Shown: piece by piece, positions 1 to 11,895 of the stretch
How the letters are laid out: each line of letters opens with the position of its first letter
How positions within the stretch are numbered: position 1 is the stretch's first letter
Assembly (NCBI GenBank): GCA_035048815.1
Contig: JAUCBN010000005.1
Span: 14,844,517-14,908,516, forward strand
Source of the DNA: Abelmoschus esculentus
Lineage: Eukaryota; Streptophyta; Magnoliopsida; Malvales; Malvaceae
DNA length: 64,000 nucleotides
Direction of reading: 5' to 3'
Program-made: the position numbers and the translations under genes
The notes under the pieces: model-generated
What the model was told of the DNA's origin: nothing
Database searches by the model: none
Seen by the model: only the letters and a program-made list of their open reading frames with translations

Positions 1-3000
1 AACTCATAAAATTTAATTTAATAACATTTGGTTGTCGTTTTGATGCGATTAATTCGAGCATGTCTAAATGTGCTCTACAGAGAATCCGTTCGAATTTTAA
101 CCGAGTAAAAACCTTAAAATTTGAGATTAATTTGTATAATTTTGTTCAAAAGCACATAACTAAATATTTAAACTCATAAAATTTGATTTAATAATATTTG
201 GTTGTCGTTTTGTTGGGATTAAAACGTGAATGTCTAAATGGGCTTTATAGAGATTCCGTTCTAATTTTAACCGAGTAAAATTCTGAAAATTTTAGATTAA
301 TCTGTATAATTTTATTCAAAAGCTAATAATTAAATATTTGAAATCATAAAATTTGATTTTAATAAAATTTGGTTGTCGTTTTGATGCGATTAAAATATGC
401 ATGTCTAAATAGGCACTATAGAGATTCCGTTCGAATTTTAACCGAGTAAAATGCTGAAAATTTGAGATTAATTTGTATAATTTTGTTCACAACCCTATAA
501 TTATCTATTTGAACTCATAAAATTTAATTTAATAACATTTGGTTGTCGTTTTGATGCGATTAATTCGAGCATGTCTAAATGTTCTCTACAGAGAATCCGT
601 TCGAATTTTAACCGAGTAAAAAGCTGAAAATTTGAGATTAATCTGTATAATTTTGTTCGCAAGCCTATAATTAACTATTTGAACTCATAAAATTTAATTT
701 AATAACATTTGGTTGTCGTTTTGATGCGATTAATACGAGCATGTCTAAATGTGCTCTATAGAGAATTCTTTCGAATTTTAACCGAGTAAAAACTTTAAAT
801 TTGAGTTTAATCCGTATAATTTTGTTCAAAAGCCCATAATTAAATATTTAAACTCATAAAATTTCATTTAATAACATTTGGTTGTCATTTTGTTGAGATT
901 AAAACGTGCATCTATAAATGGGCTTTATAGAGATTCTATTGTAATTTTAACCGAGTAAAATTCTGAAAATTTCAGATTAATCTGTATAATTTTGTTCAAA
1001 AGCTAATAATTAAATATTTGAAATCATAAAATTTGATTTTAATAAAATTTTGTTGTCGTTTCGATGCGATTAAAATGTGCATGTCTAAATAGGCTCTATA
1101 GAGATTCCATTCGAATTTTAACCGAGTAAAAAGCTGAAAATTTGAGATTAATTTGTATAATTTTGTTCACAAGCATATAATTAACTATTTGAACTCATAA
1201 AATTTAATTTAATAACATTTGGTTGTCGTTTTGATGCGATTAATTCGAGCATGTGTAAATGTGCTCTACAGAGAATCCGTTCGAATTTTAACCGAGTAAA
1301 AAGCTGAAAATTTTAGATTAATCTGTATAATTTTGTTCGCAGGCCTATAATTAACTATTTGAACTCATAAAATTTAATTTAATAACATTTGGTTGTCGTT
1401 TTGATGCGATTAATACGAGCATGTCTAAATATGCTCTATAGAGAATTCGTTCGAATTTTAACCGAGTAAAAACTTTAAATTTGAGATTAATCCGTATAAT
1501 TTTGTTCAAAAGCCCATAATTAAATATTTAAACTCATAAAATTTTATTTAATAACATTTGGTTGTCGTTTTGTTGGGATTAAAACGTGCATCTATAAATG
1601 GGCTTTATAGAGATTTTGTTGTAATTTTAACCGAGTAAAATTCTGAAAATTTCAGATTAATCTGTATAATTTTGTTCAAAAGCTAATAATTAAATATTTG
1701 AAATCATAAAATTTGATTTTAATAAAATTTGGTTGTCGTTTTGATGCGATTAAAATGTGCATGTCTAAATAGGCACTATAGAGATTCCGTTCGAATTTTA
1801 ACCAAGTAAAATGCTGAAAATTTGAGATTAATTTGTATAATTTTGTTCACAACACTATAATTAACTATTTGAACTCATAAAATTTCATTTAATAACATTT
1901 GGTTGTCGTTTTGATGCGATTAATTTGAGCATGTCTAAATGTGCTCTACAGAGAATCCGTTCGAATTTTAACCGAGTAAAAAGCTGAAAATTTGAGATTA
2001 ATTTGTATAATTTTATTCACAACCCTATAATTAACTATTTGAACTCATAAAATTTAATTTAATAACATTTGGTTGTCGTTTTGATGCGATTAATTCGAGC
2101 ATGTCTAAATGTGCTCTACAGAGAATCCGTTCGAATTTTAACCGAGTAAAAACCTTAAAATTTGAGATTAATTTGTATAATTTTGTTCAAAAGCACATAA
2201 CTAAATATTTAAACTCATAAAATTTAATTTAATAATATTTGGTTGTCGTTTTGTTGGGATTAAAACGTGAATGTCTAAATGGGCTTTATAGAGATTCCGT
2301 TCTAATTTTAACCGAGTAAAATTCTGAAAATTTTAGATTAATCTGTATAATTTTATTCAAAAGCTAATAATTAAATATTTGAAATCATAAAATTTGATTT
2401 TAATAAAATTTGGTTGTCGTTTTGATGCGATTAAAATATGCATGTCTAAATAGGCACTATAGAGATTCCGTTCGAATTTTAACCGAGTAAAATGCTGAAA
2501 ATTTGAGATTAATTTGAATAATTTTGTTCACAACCCTGTAATTAACTATTTGAACTCATAAAATTTAATTTAATAACATTTGGTTGTCGTTTTGATGCGA
2601 TTAATTCGAGCATGTCTAAATGTGCTCTACAGAGAATCCGTTCGAATTTTAACCGAGTAAAAAGCTGAAAATTTGAGATTAATCTGTATAATTTTGTTCG
2701 CAAGCCTATAATTATCTTTTTGAACTCATAAAATTTAATTTAATAACATTTGGTTGTCGTTTTGATGCGATTAATACGAGCATGTCTAAATGGGCTTTAT
2801 AGAGATTCCGTTCGAATTTTAACCGAGTAAAAAGCTGAAAATTTGAGATTAATTTGTATATTTTTGTTTGCAAGCCTATAATTAACTATTTGAACTCATA
2901 AAATTTAATTTAAAAACATTTGGTTGTCGTTTTGATGATATTAATTCGAGCATGTTTAAATGTGCTCTATAGAGAATCCGTTCGAATTTTAACAGAGTAA

Positions 3001-6000
3001 AAACCTTAAAATTTGATATTAATCTGGATAATTTTGTTCAAAAGCCCATAGTTAAATATTTAAACTCATAAAATTTGATTTAATAACATTTGGTTGTCGT
3101 CTTGATGCGATTAATACGAGCATGTCTAAATGGGCTTTATAGAGATTCCGTTCTAATTTTAACCGAGTAAAGTTCTGAAAATTTCAGATTAATCTGTATA
3201 ATTTTGTTCAAAAGCTAATAATTAAATATTTGAAATCATAAAATTTAATTTTAATAAAATTTGGTTATCGTTTTGAAGCGATTAAAATGTGCATGTCTAA
3301 ATGGGCTTTATAGAGATTCCGTTCGAATTTTAACCGAGTAAAAAGCTGAAAATTTGAGATTAATTTGTATATTTTTGTTTGCAAGCCTATAATTAACTAT
3401 TTGAACTCATAAAATTTAATTTAAAAACATTTGGTTGTCGTTTTGATGATATTAATTCGAGCATGTTTAAATGTGCTCTATAGAGAATCCGTTCGAATTT
3501 TAACCGAGTAAAAACCTTAAAATTTGATATTAATCTGGATAATTTTGTTCAAAAGCCCATAGTTAAATATTTAAACTCATAAAATTTGATTTAATAACAT
3601 TTGGTTGTCGTCTTGATGCGATTAATACGAGCATGTCTAAATGGGCTTTATAGAGATTCCGTTCTAATTTTAACCGAGTAAAGTTCTGAAAATTTCAGAT
3701 TAATCTGTATAATTTTGTTCAAAAGCTAATAATTAAATATTTGAAATCATAAAATTTAATTTTAATAAAATTTGGTTATCGTTTTGAAGCGATTAAAATG
3801 TGCATGTCTAAATGGGCTTTATAGAGATTCCGTTCGAATTTTAACCGAGTAAAAAGCTGAAAATTTGAGATTAATTTGTATATTTTTGTTTGCAAGCCTA
3901 TAATTAACTATTTGAACTCATAAAATTTAATTTAAAAACATTTGGTTGTCGTTTTGATGATATTAATTCGAGCATGTTTAAATGTGCTCTATAGAGAATC
4001 CGTTCGAATTTTAACCGAGTAAAAACCTTAAAATTTGAGATTAATCTGGATAATATTGTTCAAAATCCCATAATTAAATATTTAAACTCATAAAATTTGA
4101 TTTAATAACATTTGACTGTCGTTTTGTTGGGATTAAAACGTGCATGTCTAAATGGGCTTTATAGAGATTCCGTTCGAATTTTAACCGAGTAAAAAGTTGA
4201 AAATTTGATATTAATTTGTATAATTTTGTTCACAACCCTATAATTAACTATTTAAACTCATAAAATTTAATTTAATAACATTTGGTTGTCGTTTTGATGC
4301 GATTAATACGAGCATGTCTAAATGTGCTCTATAGAGAATTCGTTCGAATTTTAACTGAGTAAAAACTTTAAATTTGAGATTAATCCGTATAATTTTGTTC
4401 AAAAGCCCATAATTAAATATTTAAACTCATAAAATTTTATTTAATAAAATTTGGTTGTCGTTTTGATGCGATTAAAATGTGCATGTCTAAATAGGCTCTA
4501 TAGAGATTCCGTTCGAATTTTAACCGAGTAAAATGCTGAAAATTTGAGATTAATTTGTATAATTTTGTTCACAACACTATAATTAACTATTTGAACTCAT
4601 AAAATTTAATTTAATAACATTTGGTTGTCGTTTTGATGCGATTAATTCGAGCATGTCTAAATGTGCTCTATAGAGAATCCGTTCGAATTTTAACCGAGTA
4701 AAAAGCTGAAAATTTGAGATTAATTTGTATAATTTTATTCACAACCCTATAATTAACTATTTGAACTCATAAAATTTAATTTAATAACATTTGGTTGTCG
4801 TTTTGATGCGATTAATTCGAGCATGTCTAAATGTGCTCTACAGAGAATCCGTTCGAATTTTAACCGAGTAAAAACCTTAAAATTTGAGATTAATTTGTAT
4901 TATTTTGTTCAAAAGCCCATAATTAAATATTTAAACTCATAAAATTTGATTTAATAACATTTGGTTGTCGTTTTGTTGGGATTAAAACGTGCATGTCTAA
5001 ATGGGCTTTATAGACATTCCGTTCTAATTTTAACCGAGTAAAATTCTGAAAATTTCAGATTAATCTGTATAATTTTATTCAAAAGCTAATAATTAAATAT
5101 TTGAAATCATAAAATTTGATTTTAATAAAATTTGGTTGTCGTTTTGAAGCGATTAAAATGTGCATGTCTAAATGGGCTTTATAGAGATTCCGTTCGAATT
5201 TTAACCGAGTAAAAAGCTGAAAATTTGAGATTAATTTGTATAATTTTGTTCGTAAGCCTATAATTATCTATTTGAACTCATAAAATTTAATTTAATAACA
5301 TTTGGTTGTCGTTTTGATGTGATTAATACGAGCATGTCTAAATGTGCTCTACAGAGAATCCGTTCGAATTTTAACCGAGTAAAAAGCTGAAAATTTGAGA
5401 TTAATTTGTATAATTTTATTCACAACCCTATAATTAACTATTTGAACTCATAAAATTTAATTTAATAACATTTGGTTGTCGTTTTGATGCGATTAATTCG
5501 AGCATGTCTAAATGTGCTCTACAGAGAATCCGTTCGAATTTTAACCGAGTAAAAAGTTGAAAATTTGATATTAATTTGTATAATTTTGTTCACAACCCTA
5601 TAATTAACTATTTAAACTCATAAAATTTAATTTAATAACATTTGGTTGTCGTTTTGATGCTATTAATACGAGCATGTCTAAATGTGCTCTATAGAGAATC
5701 CGTTCGAATTTTAACTTAGTAAAAACCTTAAAATCTGAGATTAATCTGGATAATTTTCTTCAAAAGCCCATAATTAAATATTTAAACTCATAAAATTTGA
5801 TTTAATAATATTTGGTTGTCGTTTTGTTGGGATTAAAACGTGCATGTCTAAATTGGCTTTATAGAGATTTTGTTCTAATTTTAACCGAGTAAAATTCTGA
5901 AAATTTCAGATTAATCTGTATAATTTTGTTCAAAAGCTAATAATTAAATATTTGAAATCATAAAATTTGATTTTAATAAAATTTGGTTGTCGTTTTAATG

Positions 6001-7059
6001 CGATTAAAATGTGCATGTCTAAATGGGCTTTATAGAGATTCCGTTCGAATTTTAACCGAGTAAAAAGCTTAAAAATTGAGATTAATTTGTATAATTTTGA
6101 TCACAAGCCTATAATTAACTATTTGAACTCATAAAATTTAATTTAATAACATTTGGTTGTCGTTTTGATGCGATTAATACGAGCATGTCTAAATGTGCTC
6201 TATAGAGAATCCATTCGAATTTTAACCGAGTAAAAACCTTAAAATTTGAGATTAATCTGGATAATTTTGTTCGAAAGCACATAATTAAATATTTAAACTC
6301 ATAAAATTTGATTTAATAACATTTGATTGTCGTTTTGTTGGGATTAAAACATGCTTGTCTAAATGGGTTTTATAGAGATTTCGTTCTAATTTTAACCGAG
6401 TAAAATTCTAAAAATTTTAGATTAATCTGTATAATTTTGTTCAAAAGCTAATAATTAAATATTTGAAATCATAAAATTTGATTTTAATAAAATTTGGTTA
6501 TCGTTTTGATGCGATTAAAATGTGCATGTCTAAATGGGCTCTATAGAGATTCCGTTCGAATTTTAACCGAGTAAAAAGCTGAAAATTTGAGATTAATTTG
6601 TATAATTTTGTTCACAAGCATATAATTAACTATTTGAACTCATAAAATTTAATTTAGTAACATTTGGTTGTCGTTTTGATGCGATTAATACGAGCATGTC
6701 TAAATATGCTCTATAGAGAATCCGTTCGAATTTTAACCGAGTAAAAACTATTAAATCTGAGATTAATCTGTATAATTTTGTTCGAAAGCCCATAATTAAA
6801 TATTTAAACTCATAAAATTTGATTTAATAACATTTGGTTGTCGTTTTGTTGGGATTAAAACGTGCATGTCTAAATAGGCTTTATAGAGATTCCGTTCTAA
6901 TTTTAACCAAGTAAAATTCTGAAAATTTCAGATTAATCTGTATAATTTTGTTCAAAAGCTAATAATTAAATATTTGACATCATAAAATTTGATTTTAATA
7001 AAATTTGGTTGTCGTTTTGATGCGATTAAAATGTGCATATCTAAATGGGCTTTATAGAG
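1..7059 (+). repeat. 170-bp satellite array, left block (open at window edge)
   Basis: About 41 head-to-tail monomers of 169-171 bp. Starts of the AACTCATAAA or AAATCATAAA motif fall at 1, 171, 341, 512, 682, 851 and 1021. At least four monomer types alternate. They differ at ATTAATACGAGC versus ATTAAAACGTGC, GTGCTCTA versus GGGCTTTA, GAATCCGTTCG versus GATTCCGTTCT, and AAACCTTAAA, AAATTCTGAA or AAAGCTGAAA. Higher-order periods are visible. The first ~520 bp recur almost unchanged at 2042 (12 monomers), and a 511-bp trimer is repeated three times from about 2787. There are no usable reading frames. The array continues beyond the left edge. A centromeric role is inferred from monomer length and higher-order structure, not shown. 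Confidence 0.97.
2787..4310 (+). repeat. Trimeric (511-bp) higher-order satellite repeat, three copies
   Basis: A rare variant, TTTTTGTTTGCAAGCC, occurs at 2861, 3372 and 3883, exactly 511 bp apart (three monomers). The monomers around each copy share other private variants, such as TTAAAAACATTTGG and GATGATATTAATTCGAGC. The copies are nearly identical, so the triplication is younger than the surrounding monomers. Unequal exchange or conversion in register is the likely cause. Confidence 0.9.
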
Positions 7060-7075
7060 ATTCCGTTCGAATTTT
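7060..7075. repeat. Target-site duplication of LINE-A, 3' side
   Basis: ATTCCGTTCGAATTTT, identical to 15499-15514. Read in LINE orientation it is AAAATTCGAACGGAAT preceded by CTCGGTT. That places the first nick at TT/AAAA, the L1-type endonuclease preference. Confidence 0.95.
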
Positions 7076-7078
7076 TTT

Positions 7079-7165
7079 GAAGGAAAGGGCCTCATTAAAA
7101 AACCCCTATAGCCACCCACCCCGGGAGGTGGGAAGGCCCCTATGGGGAAAAGAGTACCCAAGATA
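7079..7165 (-). other. LINE-A 3'UTR with nested stem-loop
   Basis: An 87-nt tail between the ORF2 stop and the poly(A) remnant. GGGCCT at about 7087 pairs with AGGCCC at about 7133, and inside it CACC-CCGGGA-GGTG forms a second hairpin. LINE-B keeps both stems (GGGCCT/AGGCCC and CACC/GGTG) although the loop between them differs. Conserved 3' structure suits recognition of the RNA by its own reverse transcriptase; that role is inferred. Confidence 0.6.
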
Positions 7166-10100
7166 TTATTGAGAAGAAGAGGAAAACCTCTCGGAGTTTA
7201 CAGAGACCCGAATAAAATCGGGAAAGTAACAATCGAAAGAACAAGAAGTAAAAGAACGCAAAGCCCTATTAGCCAAAGTATGGGCAACTACGTTTGCTTC
7301 TCTAGGCACATAACAAATCTTACAATTAGGCATAGTACCCAGAGTGGCGCGAATGCGAGATACCAAGTGCTGTACTGTGGAAAGATCTCGAGATGGAGCA
7401 TTATTAACCTTGTTGGCAATGGTGCAGAGTCGGTTTCAAAAATCACATTAGACCAATCGTTGGCTGCGGCAAGGCGTAAACCTTCCTGAAGAGCATGGGC
7501 CTCTGCAGAGGCAGGATCCGGATAGAGAAGGGGCATAAAGCAGCCACCGAGCACTAAGCCAGAAGAATCACGAGCAATAACACCTGCAGCAGCCCCTCTC
7601 AAGACAGGGTCAAAGGCCCCATCCGTGTTAACTTTGACAAAACCTGGAGCCGGTTTCGTCCATCTAGCCGAAGCGAAGGTGGGCTCGGCTAGTCGGGAGG
7701 ATAGGCGAGACTCATCATTAAAAGATGTATAATCGGAAAAGAGTTTCTGAGCAGAAGCAACAGTAAGCCAAATCGGTTGGATATGGCTATTATGAACAAA
7801 ATCATTACGGCGATTCCACAGGTTCCATAAAATCGTAAGAAGAAGAGAGAATTGATGCAGGGAGAGGAAGCCAGCAGCATCAGAAAGCCACTGATTGGAG
7901 GAGGTGTAAGCATTGGCCAACAGTCGATGGGGAAGACCTGCCAGGAGGATCGCCTCCTGAGCACTAGGACAATCTCGCATAGCATGAAGAGAGGTTTCGA
8001 TGGTCCTATTGCAAAATGGGCAAATCCCAGAACCAAGATTAGCCTGCAGAAGTTTCTGACCCGAGGGTAACGCGTCATGACATAAACGCCACCCAAAGGA
8101 ACGAACTTTGGGCAGGGTAGGCAATTTAGACAAGATTTTCCATAGTTTAGAAGGTCTGTTAGCAGGACCTAGCTGCGACTGCAAAAAATGATAGCCAGAG
8201 CGAACTGTATAAGTACCTGCATCATGGTAACCCCAAAGGGTAGAATCATTAACATCGTTAATAATTGGTACGTTAAGTATGGTATTAGCATCTTCATGGG
8301 AAAAATAGCTTCGCACTTTTGCTTCATCCCAACGGGGGGAACCATGGATCATAAAAGAACCTGCACGAAGAGGGACTTCGTCATTCATTTCATAATTACC
8401 ATAAAGATGAACAGGCTGCGAGCCACCCCACCTATCAAAGTGAATCTGATCATTACTAGACATGCCAGGACGTTTGAAAAACCCGTTACGAAGTTTAGAA
8501 ATAGCAATGCTGAGGCCTTTCCAAGCAAAGGAAGAACTCCGCGTATGAACGGAATCTAGAACAGAGCCCGTAGGATAATACTTGCATTTATAGACCTGAC
8601 TAAGAAGGTTATCAGGCTCGCAAAGTAGCCGCCAGATTTGCTTGCCTAGCAAAGCGACGTTAAAATGGTGAAGATCACGAAAGCCAACACCTCTAGCAGC
8701 TTTAGGGAGGCAGAGAGTGTCCCAAGGGAGCATATGCCACCCTCGTTTGCCAGCTTTCCCCGACCACCAATATCGGCGTATCACGGTAGTCATATCATCA
8801 ATAATGTTTTATGGTAAAAGGTAACAAGACATGACATATTGAGGAATAGATTGTATAACTGCTTTAATGAAAACTTCACGACCACTAAAGGAAAGGAGAT
8901 GTTTATCCCAAGTATTCAGACGGGCATTCATGTTTTCCCTGGTAAAACCTAAGACTGGCAGTTTTGTTCTTTCCAATAAGGAGAGGAACCCCCAAATAAA
9001 TACCAGGGTCATCCACTTCTCGTACACAAAGAATGTCATTAATCTCCGCCCGGAGCAAAGAGGAAGTTTTCTGTGAGAAAAAGATAGTAGACTTTTCAAA
9101 GTTCACCGCTTGTCCCGACGAGGAAGCATAAGTCTGCAAAACATCCTTAAGTCGTTGAGCCTCTGCGGGTGTATTTTTGATAAAGACAACACAGTCATCC
9201 GCAAAAAGAAGGTGATTGATGCGAGGCCCATTCCTACTAGCACGGAGACCAGGGAGGTGCCCATTGGCTTGTTCAGCATTGAGCAAGGCCGAGAGACCTT
9301 GAGTGCAGAAAAGAAACAAAAAGGGGGAGAGGGGGTCACCTTGCCGCAACCCTCTACTGGGTTTAAAAGGCCTTGAAAGAGAGTCATTAATGCGAACTTG
9401 ATAAGAGACCGAGGAAACACACCTCATAATAAGAGAAACCCAGTCTGAGTTGAAGCCCAGACGAAGCATAACTTGTTCAAGAAAAGGCCATTCAACACGG
9501 TCGGAGGCTTTTTCCATATCCAGCTTTAGGCTGGCACCTTTAGCCAAAGAAGTAACATCAGTGTTAAGAGTATGGATAAGCTCATGAGCGATAAGAATGT
9601 TATCAGAAATATTCCGCCCACGAACGAACGCAGCCTGATTACCACTAATGCATAAGGGCATGATAGATTTTAGCCGGTTGACTAAAACTTTCGAAACAGT
9701 TTTATAAATGACTGTGCAAAGACTAATAGGTTGTAGATGTCTCATCGTAGTGGGGTCGCTTACTTTAGGAATAAGAACAATAATGGATCGATTGACCTCG
9801 TCTAAATTAACCGTCCCTCGTAAAAGTCCGAGGCAGAGGCTTATAAATTCCTGACCAAGAATGTCCCAATACTTTCGAAAGAAGCCGCTCGGAAAGCCAT
9901 CAACATCAGGAGCTTTCCTCGGGTCAATGTCACGAAAGGCAACATAGACTTCATCTGCTGTGAAGGCCTTATTAAGGTCATTATTCATTGAATCAGAAAC
10001 AATAGGGGGAATGTTGTCCAAGATAGAAGACGCAATAGTAGGGGAGGAAGAAGCAAAGAGATATTGAAAGTAACTAATAGCAATAGACATTATGTCAGGT

Positions 10101-11254
10101 GTATTAGTTTGCCATAAATTCTGATTATTAAAAAGCCCAACAATATGATTCTTTCGTCGCCGGTTGGTTGCCCTTGCATGAAAAAAGGAAGTGTTCTTAT
10201 CACCGTGGACTAACCAGTATGCCCGAGCTCGTTGAGCCCAATAAATTTCCTTCTCATTAAGTAAGCGATCAAGCTCACTCTTGGCCGCAAGGAAGTTATG
10301 AGCATCCGTATCCGAGAGTTGACGTTGAAGACACATATTGATAAAGTCAGTAAGCTGAGTGATGCGTTCATTAGATTTAATACGTTTATTAGATTGCCAT
10401 TTAGCCAAAAAGTGTCCAATCTCTTGAAGCTTCTGAATAGTCGAGCAATAGCGGTTAGACCAAATCGTAGTAATTCGAGAAAGAACCTCTGGATTATCAG
10501 CCCAACAGTTCTCATAACGAAAAGGAATGTGAAGGCGCAGAAAATGTTGAGATTGGCAAGGGTTTGTATCCATTAGGATAGGACAATGATCAGAACGCGC
10601 TTGAAAGAAGGACATAGCTTGACAATTAGGGAAAGCTTGGAACCAAGCAGAATTGCCTAGAAAACGATCAAGTCGTTCCATGATAGTTTCCGTAGCACGA
10701 CCTAATCGAGTCCAAGTGAACCAACCAGATGTTGGTTTGCAATCAAAAAGATCGTTCTTGTCAAGACAATCCCGAAAATTATTAATTTGTGATCTTGCGC
10801 GCCGAGGCCCGCCTTGTTTTTCATAATCATAAAGAATTTCATTAAAATCCCCCCCTAAAAGCCAGGGGAGGGTGGATGTTGAATGAAGGGAATCTATCAG
10901 CTGCCATGTTTTATATCTATTGGCAGTTTCTGGGAACCCATGTAGACCAGAGAAGTGGAAGGATAACACACTGTAAGAGAGAATGACATCAATGTGTCGA
11001 TCGGAGTAGGAAAGTAAATCAACGGAGACGTTGTTGTTCCAAAGAAAGGCAAGGCCCGTACAAGAAGGTCTGGAGCCAACGGCTATGCATCCATGCATGC
11101 CCAGTTTATGTTTAATCCTCTCCATATTGGATTGAGTCAATCTAGTTTCGCAAAGAAAAACACAATCGGCAGCATGCTTTGAAGTAGCACGTTGAAGTGC
11201 AAGAACTGCCTGGGCGTTGCCAAGTCCCTGGCAGTTCCAACATAAGAGTTTCAT
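7166..11254 (-). pseudogene. LINE-A ORF2: endonuclease-RT-RNase H polyprotein, broken
   Basis: This would encode an L1 replication enzyme of about 1,360 residues. It starts at MKLLCWNCQG. The apurinic-type endonuclease (residues 1-230) is open and has CETR, GGDFNE and SDHCPIL. The RT spans about 480-770, with LIPKVSD, LDMEKA, GLRQGDPLSP and FADD near 684. A zf-RVT region (CPFC, then a His/Cys pair) lies near 1050, and a plant-type RNase H (NTDGAFD, ETDS, NVVAHTLA) at about 1205-1345. Lesions relative to LINE-B are one extra base near 8955, an in-frame stop at 8806-8808 replacing Gln, and a frameshift near 7420 inside RNase H. In the RT box LDMEKA-F-DRVEW the Phe is Ser here, while the catalytic Asp is kept. 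The start overlaps the previous frame as ATGA. It cannot make a full enzyme as it stands. Confidence 0.93.
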
Positions 11255-11895
11255 TTGTCTCGGCGGGGTTGATCACTATCAACCTCCGCCGAAGAGTTAT
11301 TAACGCTGCTCATCCCAGCTAAATCAAACCTGGTCCAGGACGAAAGACAAAGCCTTATGCAAGAAAGGGTTGAAGTGAATGGGAAAAAATAGATAGGATA
11401 AGTGAAAGACGTTGGAGAAACCAAAGGAAAAGAAGTAGAACATCCGAAAGAACGTATGCATGAGCCAAAAACAAAGGTAAAAGATCGGATTGGGACGACA
11501 CCATTAGAGATGTTAGAGAAATCCCTAAAAAAGGGTGGTAAAGGCAGAGCCGTTGGAAATTCCTCAAAAGGAAGAAAACAAACAGAATAGAGAAACAGTG
11601 AAGTAATAAATAGACAAATTGCAAAAAATAAAATAAAATAAAGGTAGAAACAAAAAAAGTAAACAAACAAAAAGGAAATATTATTATTATTCCATAAAAC
11701 AAAAAACACCAAAAATTGAAAAACAAAGCCAAAGTAACTAAAGGTACCTAGCAAAAGCGAGAACCAAGAAAACCTAAAGAAAAGAAAAAAGAGAACAAAA
11801 GAAAAGAAGATAAAACGCATGAAACTAGCAAGATGTAGAAGAGAAACTGTCAAGGTCTTGCCAAAGCCCTGACAGTTCCAAAGTAGACAACTCAT
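11251..11895 (-). CDS. LINE-A middle reading frame, decayed duplicate of ORF2 start fused to ORF1 tail
   Basis: An open frame of 214 codons between ORF1 and ORF2. Its ATG overlaps the ORF1 stop (ATGA, 11895-11892) and its stop overlaps the ORF2 ATG (ATGA, 11254-11251). Residues 1-10 (MSCLLWNCQG) match the ORF2 start (MKLLCWNCQG), and LWNNN near residue 68 matches LWNNN near 71 of ORF2, so the first third is a decayed copy of the endonuclease N-terminus. The last 20 residues or so (from MSSVNNSSAEV to DQPRRDK) duplicate the ORF1 C-terminus. The centre is Phe/Leu-rich and carries PPFFRDFSN, also readable in the 5'UTR. It could be an untranslated spacer that stays open because the strand is T-rich, or a relay peptide that lets ribosomes reach ORF2. 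No function is known to me. Confidence 0.5.
   Translation of the reverse strand: MSCLLWNCQGFGKTLTVSLLHLASFMRFIFFSFVLFFLFFRFSWFSLLLGTFSYFGFVFQFLVFFVLWNNNNISFLFVYFFCFYLYFILFFAICLFITSLFLYSVCFLPFEEFPTALPLPPFFRDFSNISNGVVPIRSFTFVFGSCIRSFGCSTSFPLVSPTSFTYPIYFFPFTSTLSCIRLCLSSWTRFDLAGMSSVNNSSAEVDSDQPRRDK

Noticed and set aside
1..7059. CRISPR-like regular repeats
   Set aside because: Contiguous 170-bp monomers without spacers, in plant repeat context: a satellite.
7142..7489. Plus-strand open frame (and its twin at 33008-33346)
   Set aside because: It is the antisense of the LINE ORF2 C-terminus, present in both copies only because the copies are related.
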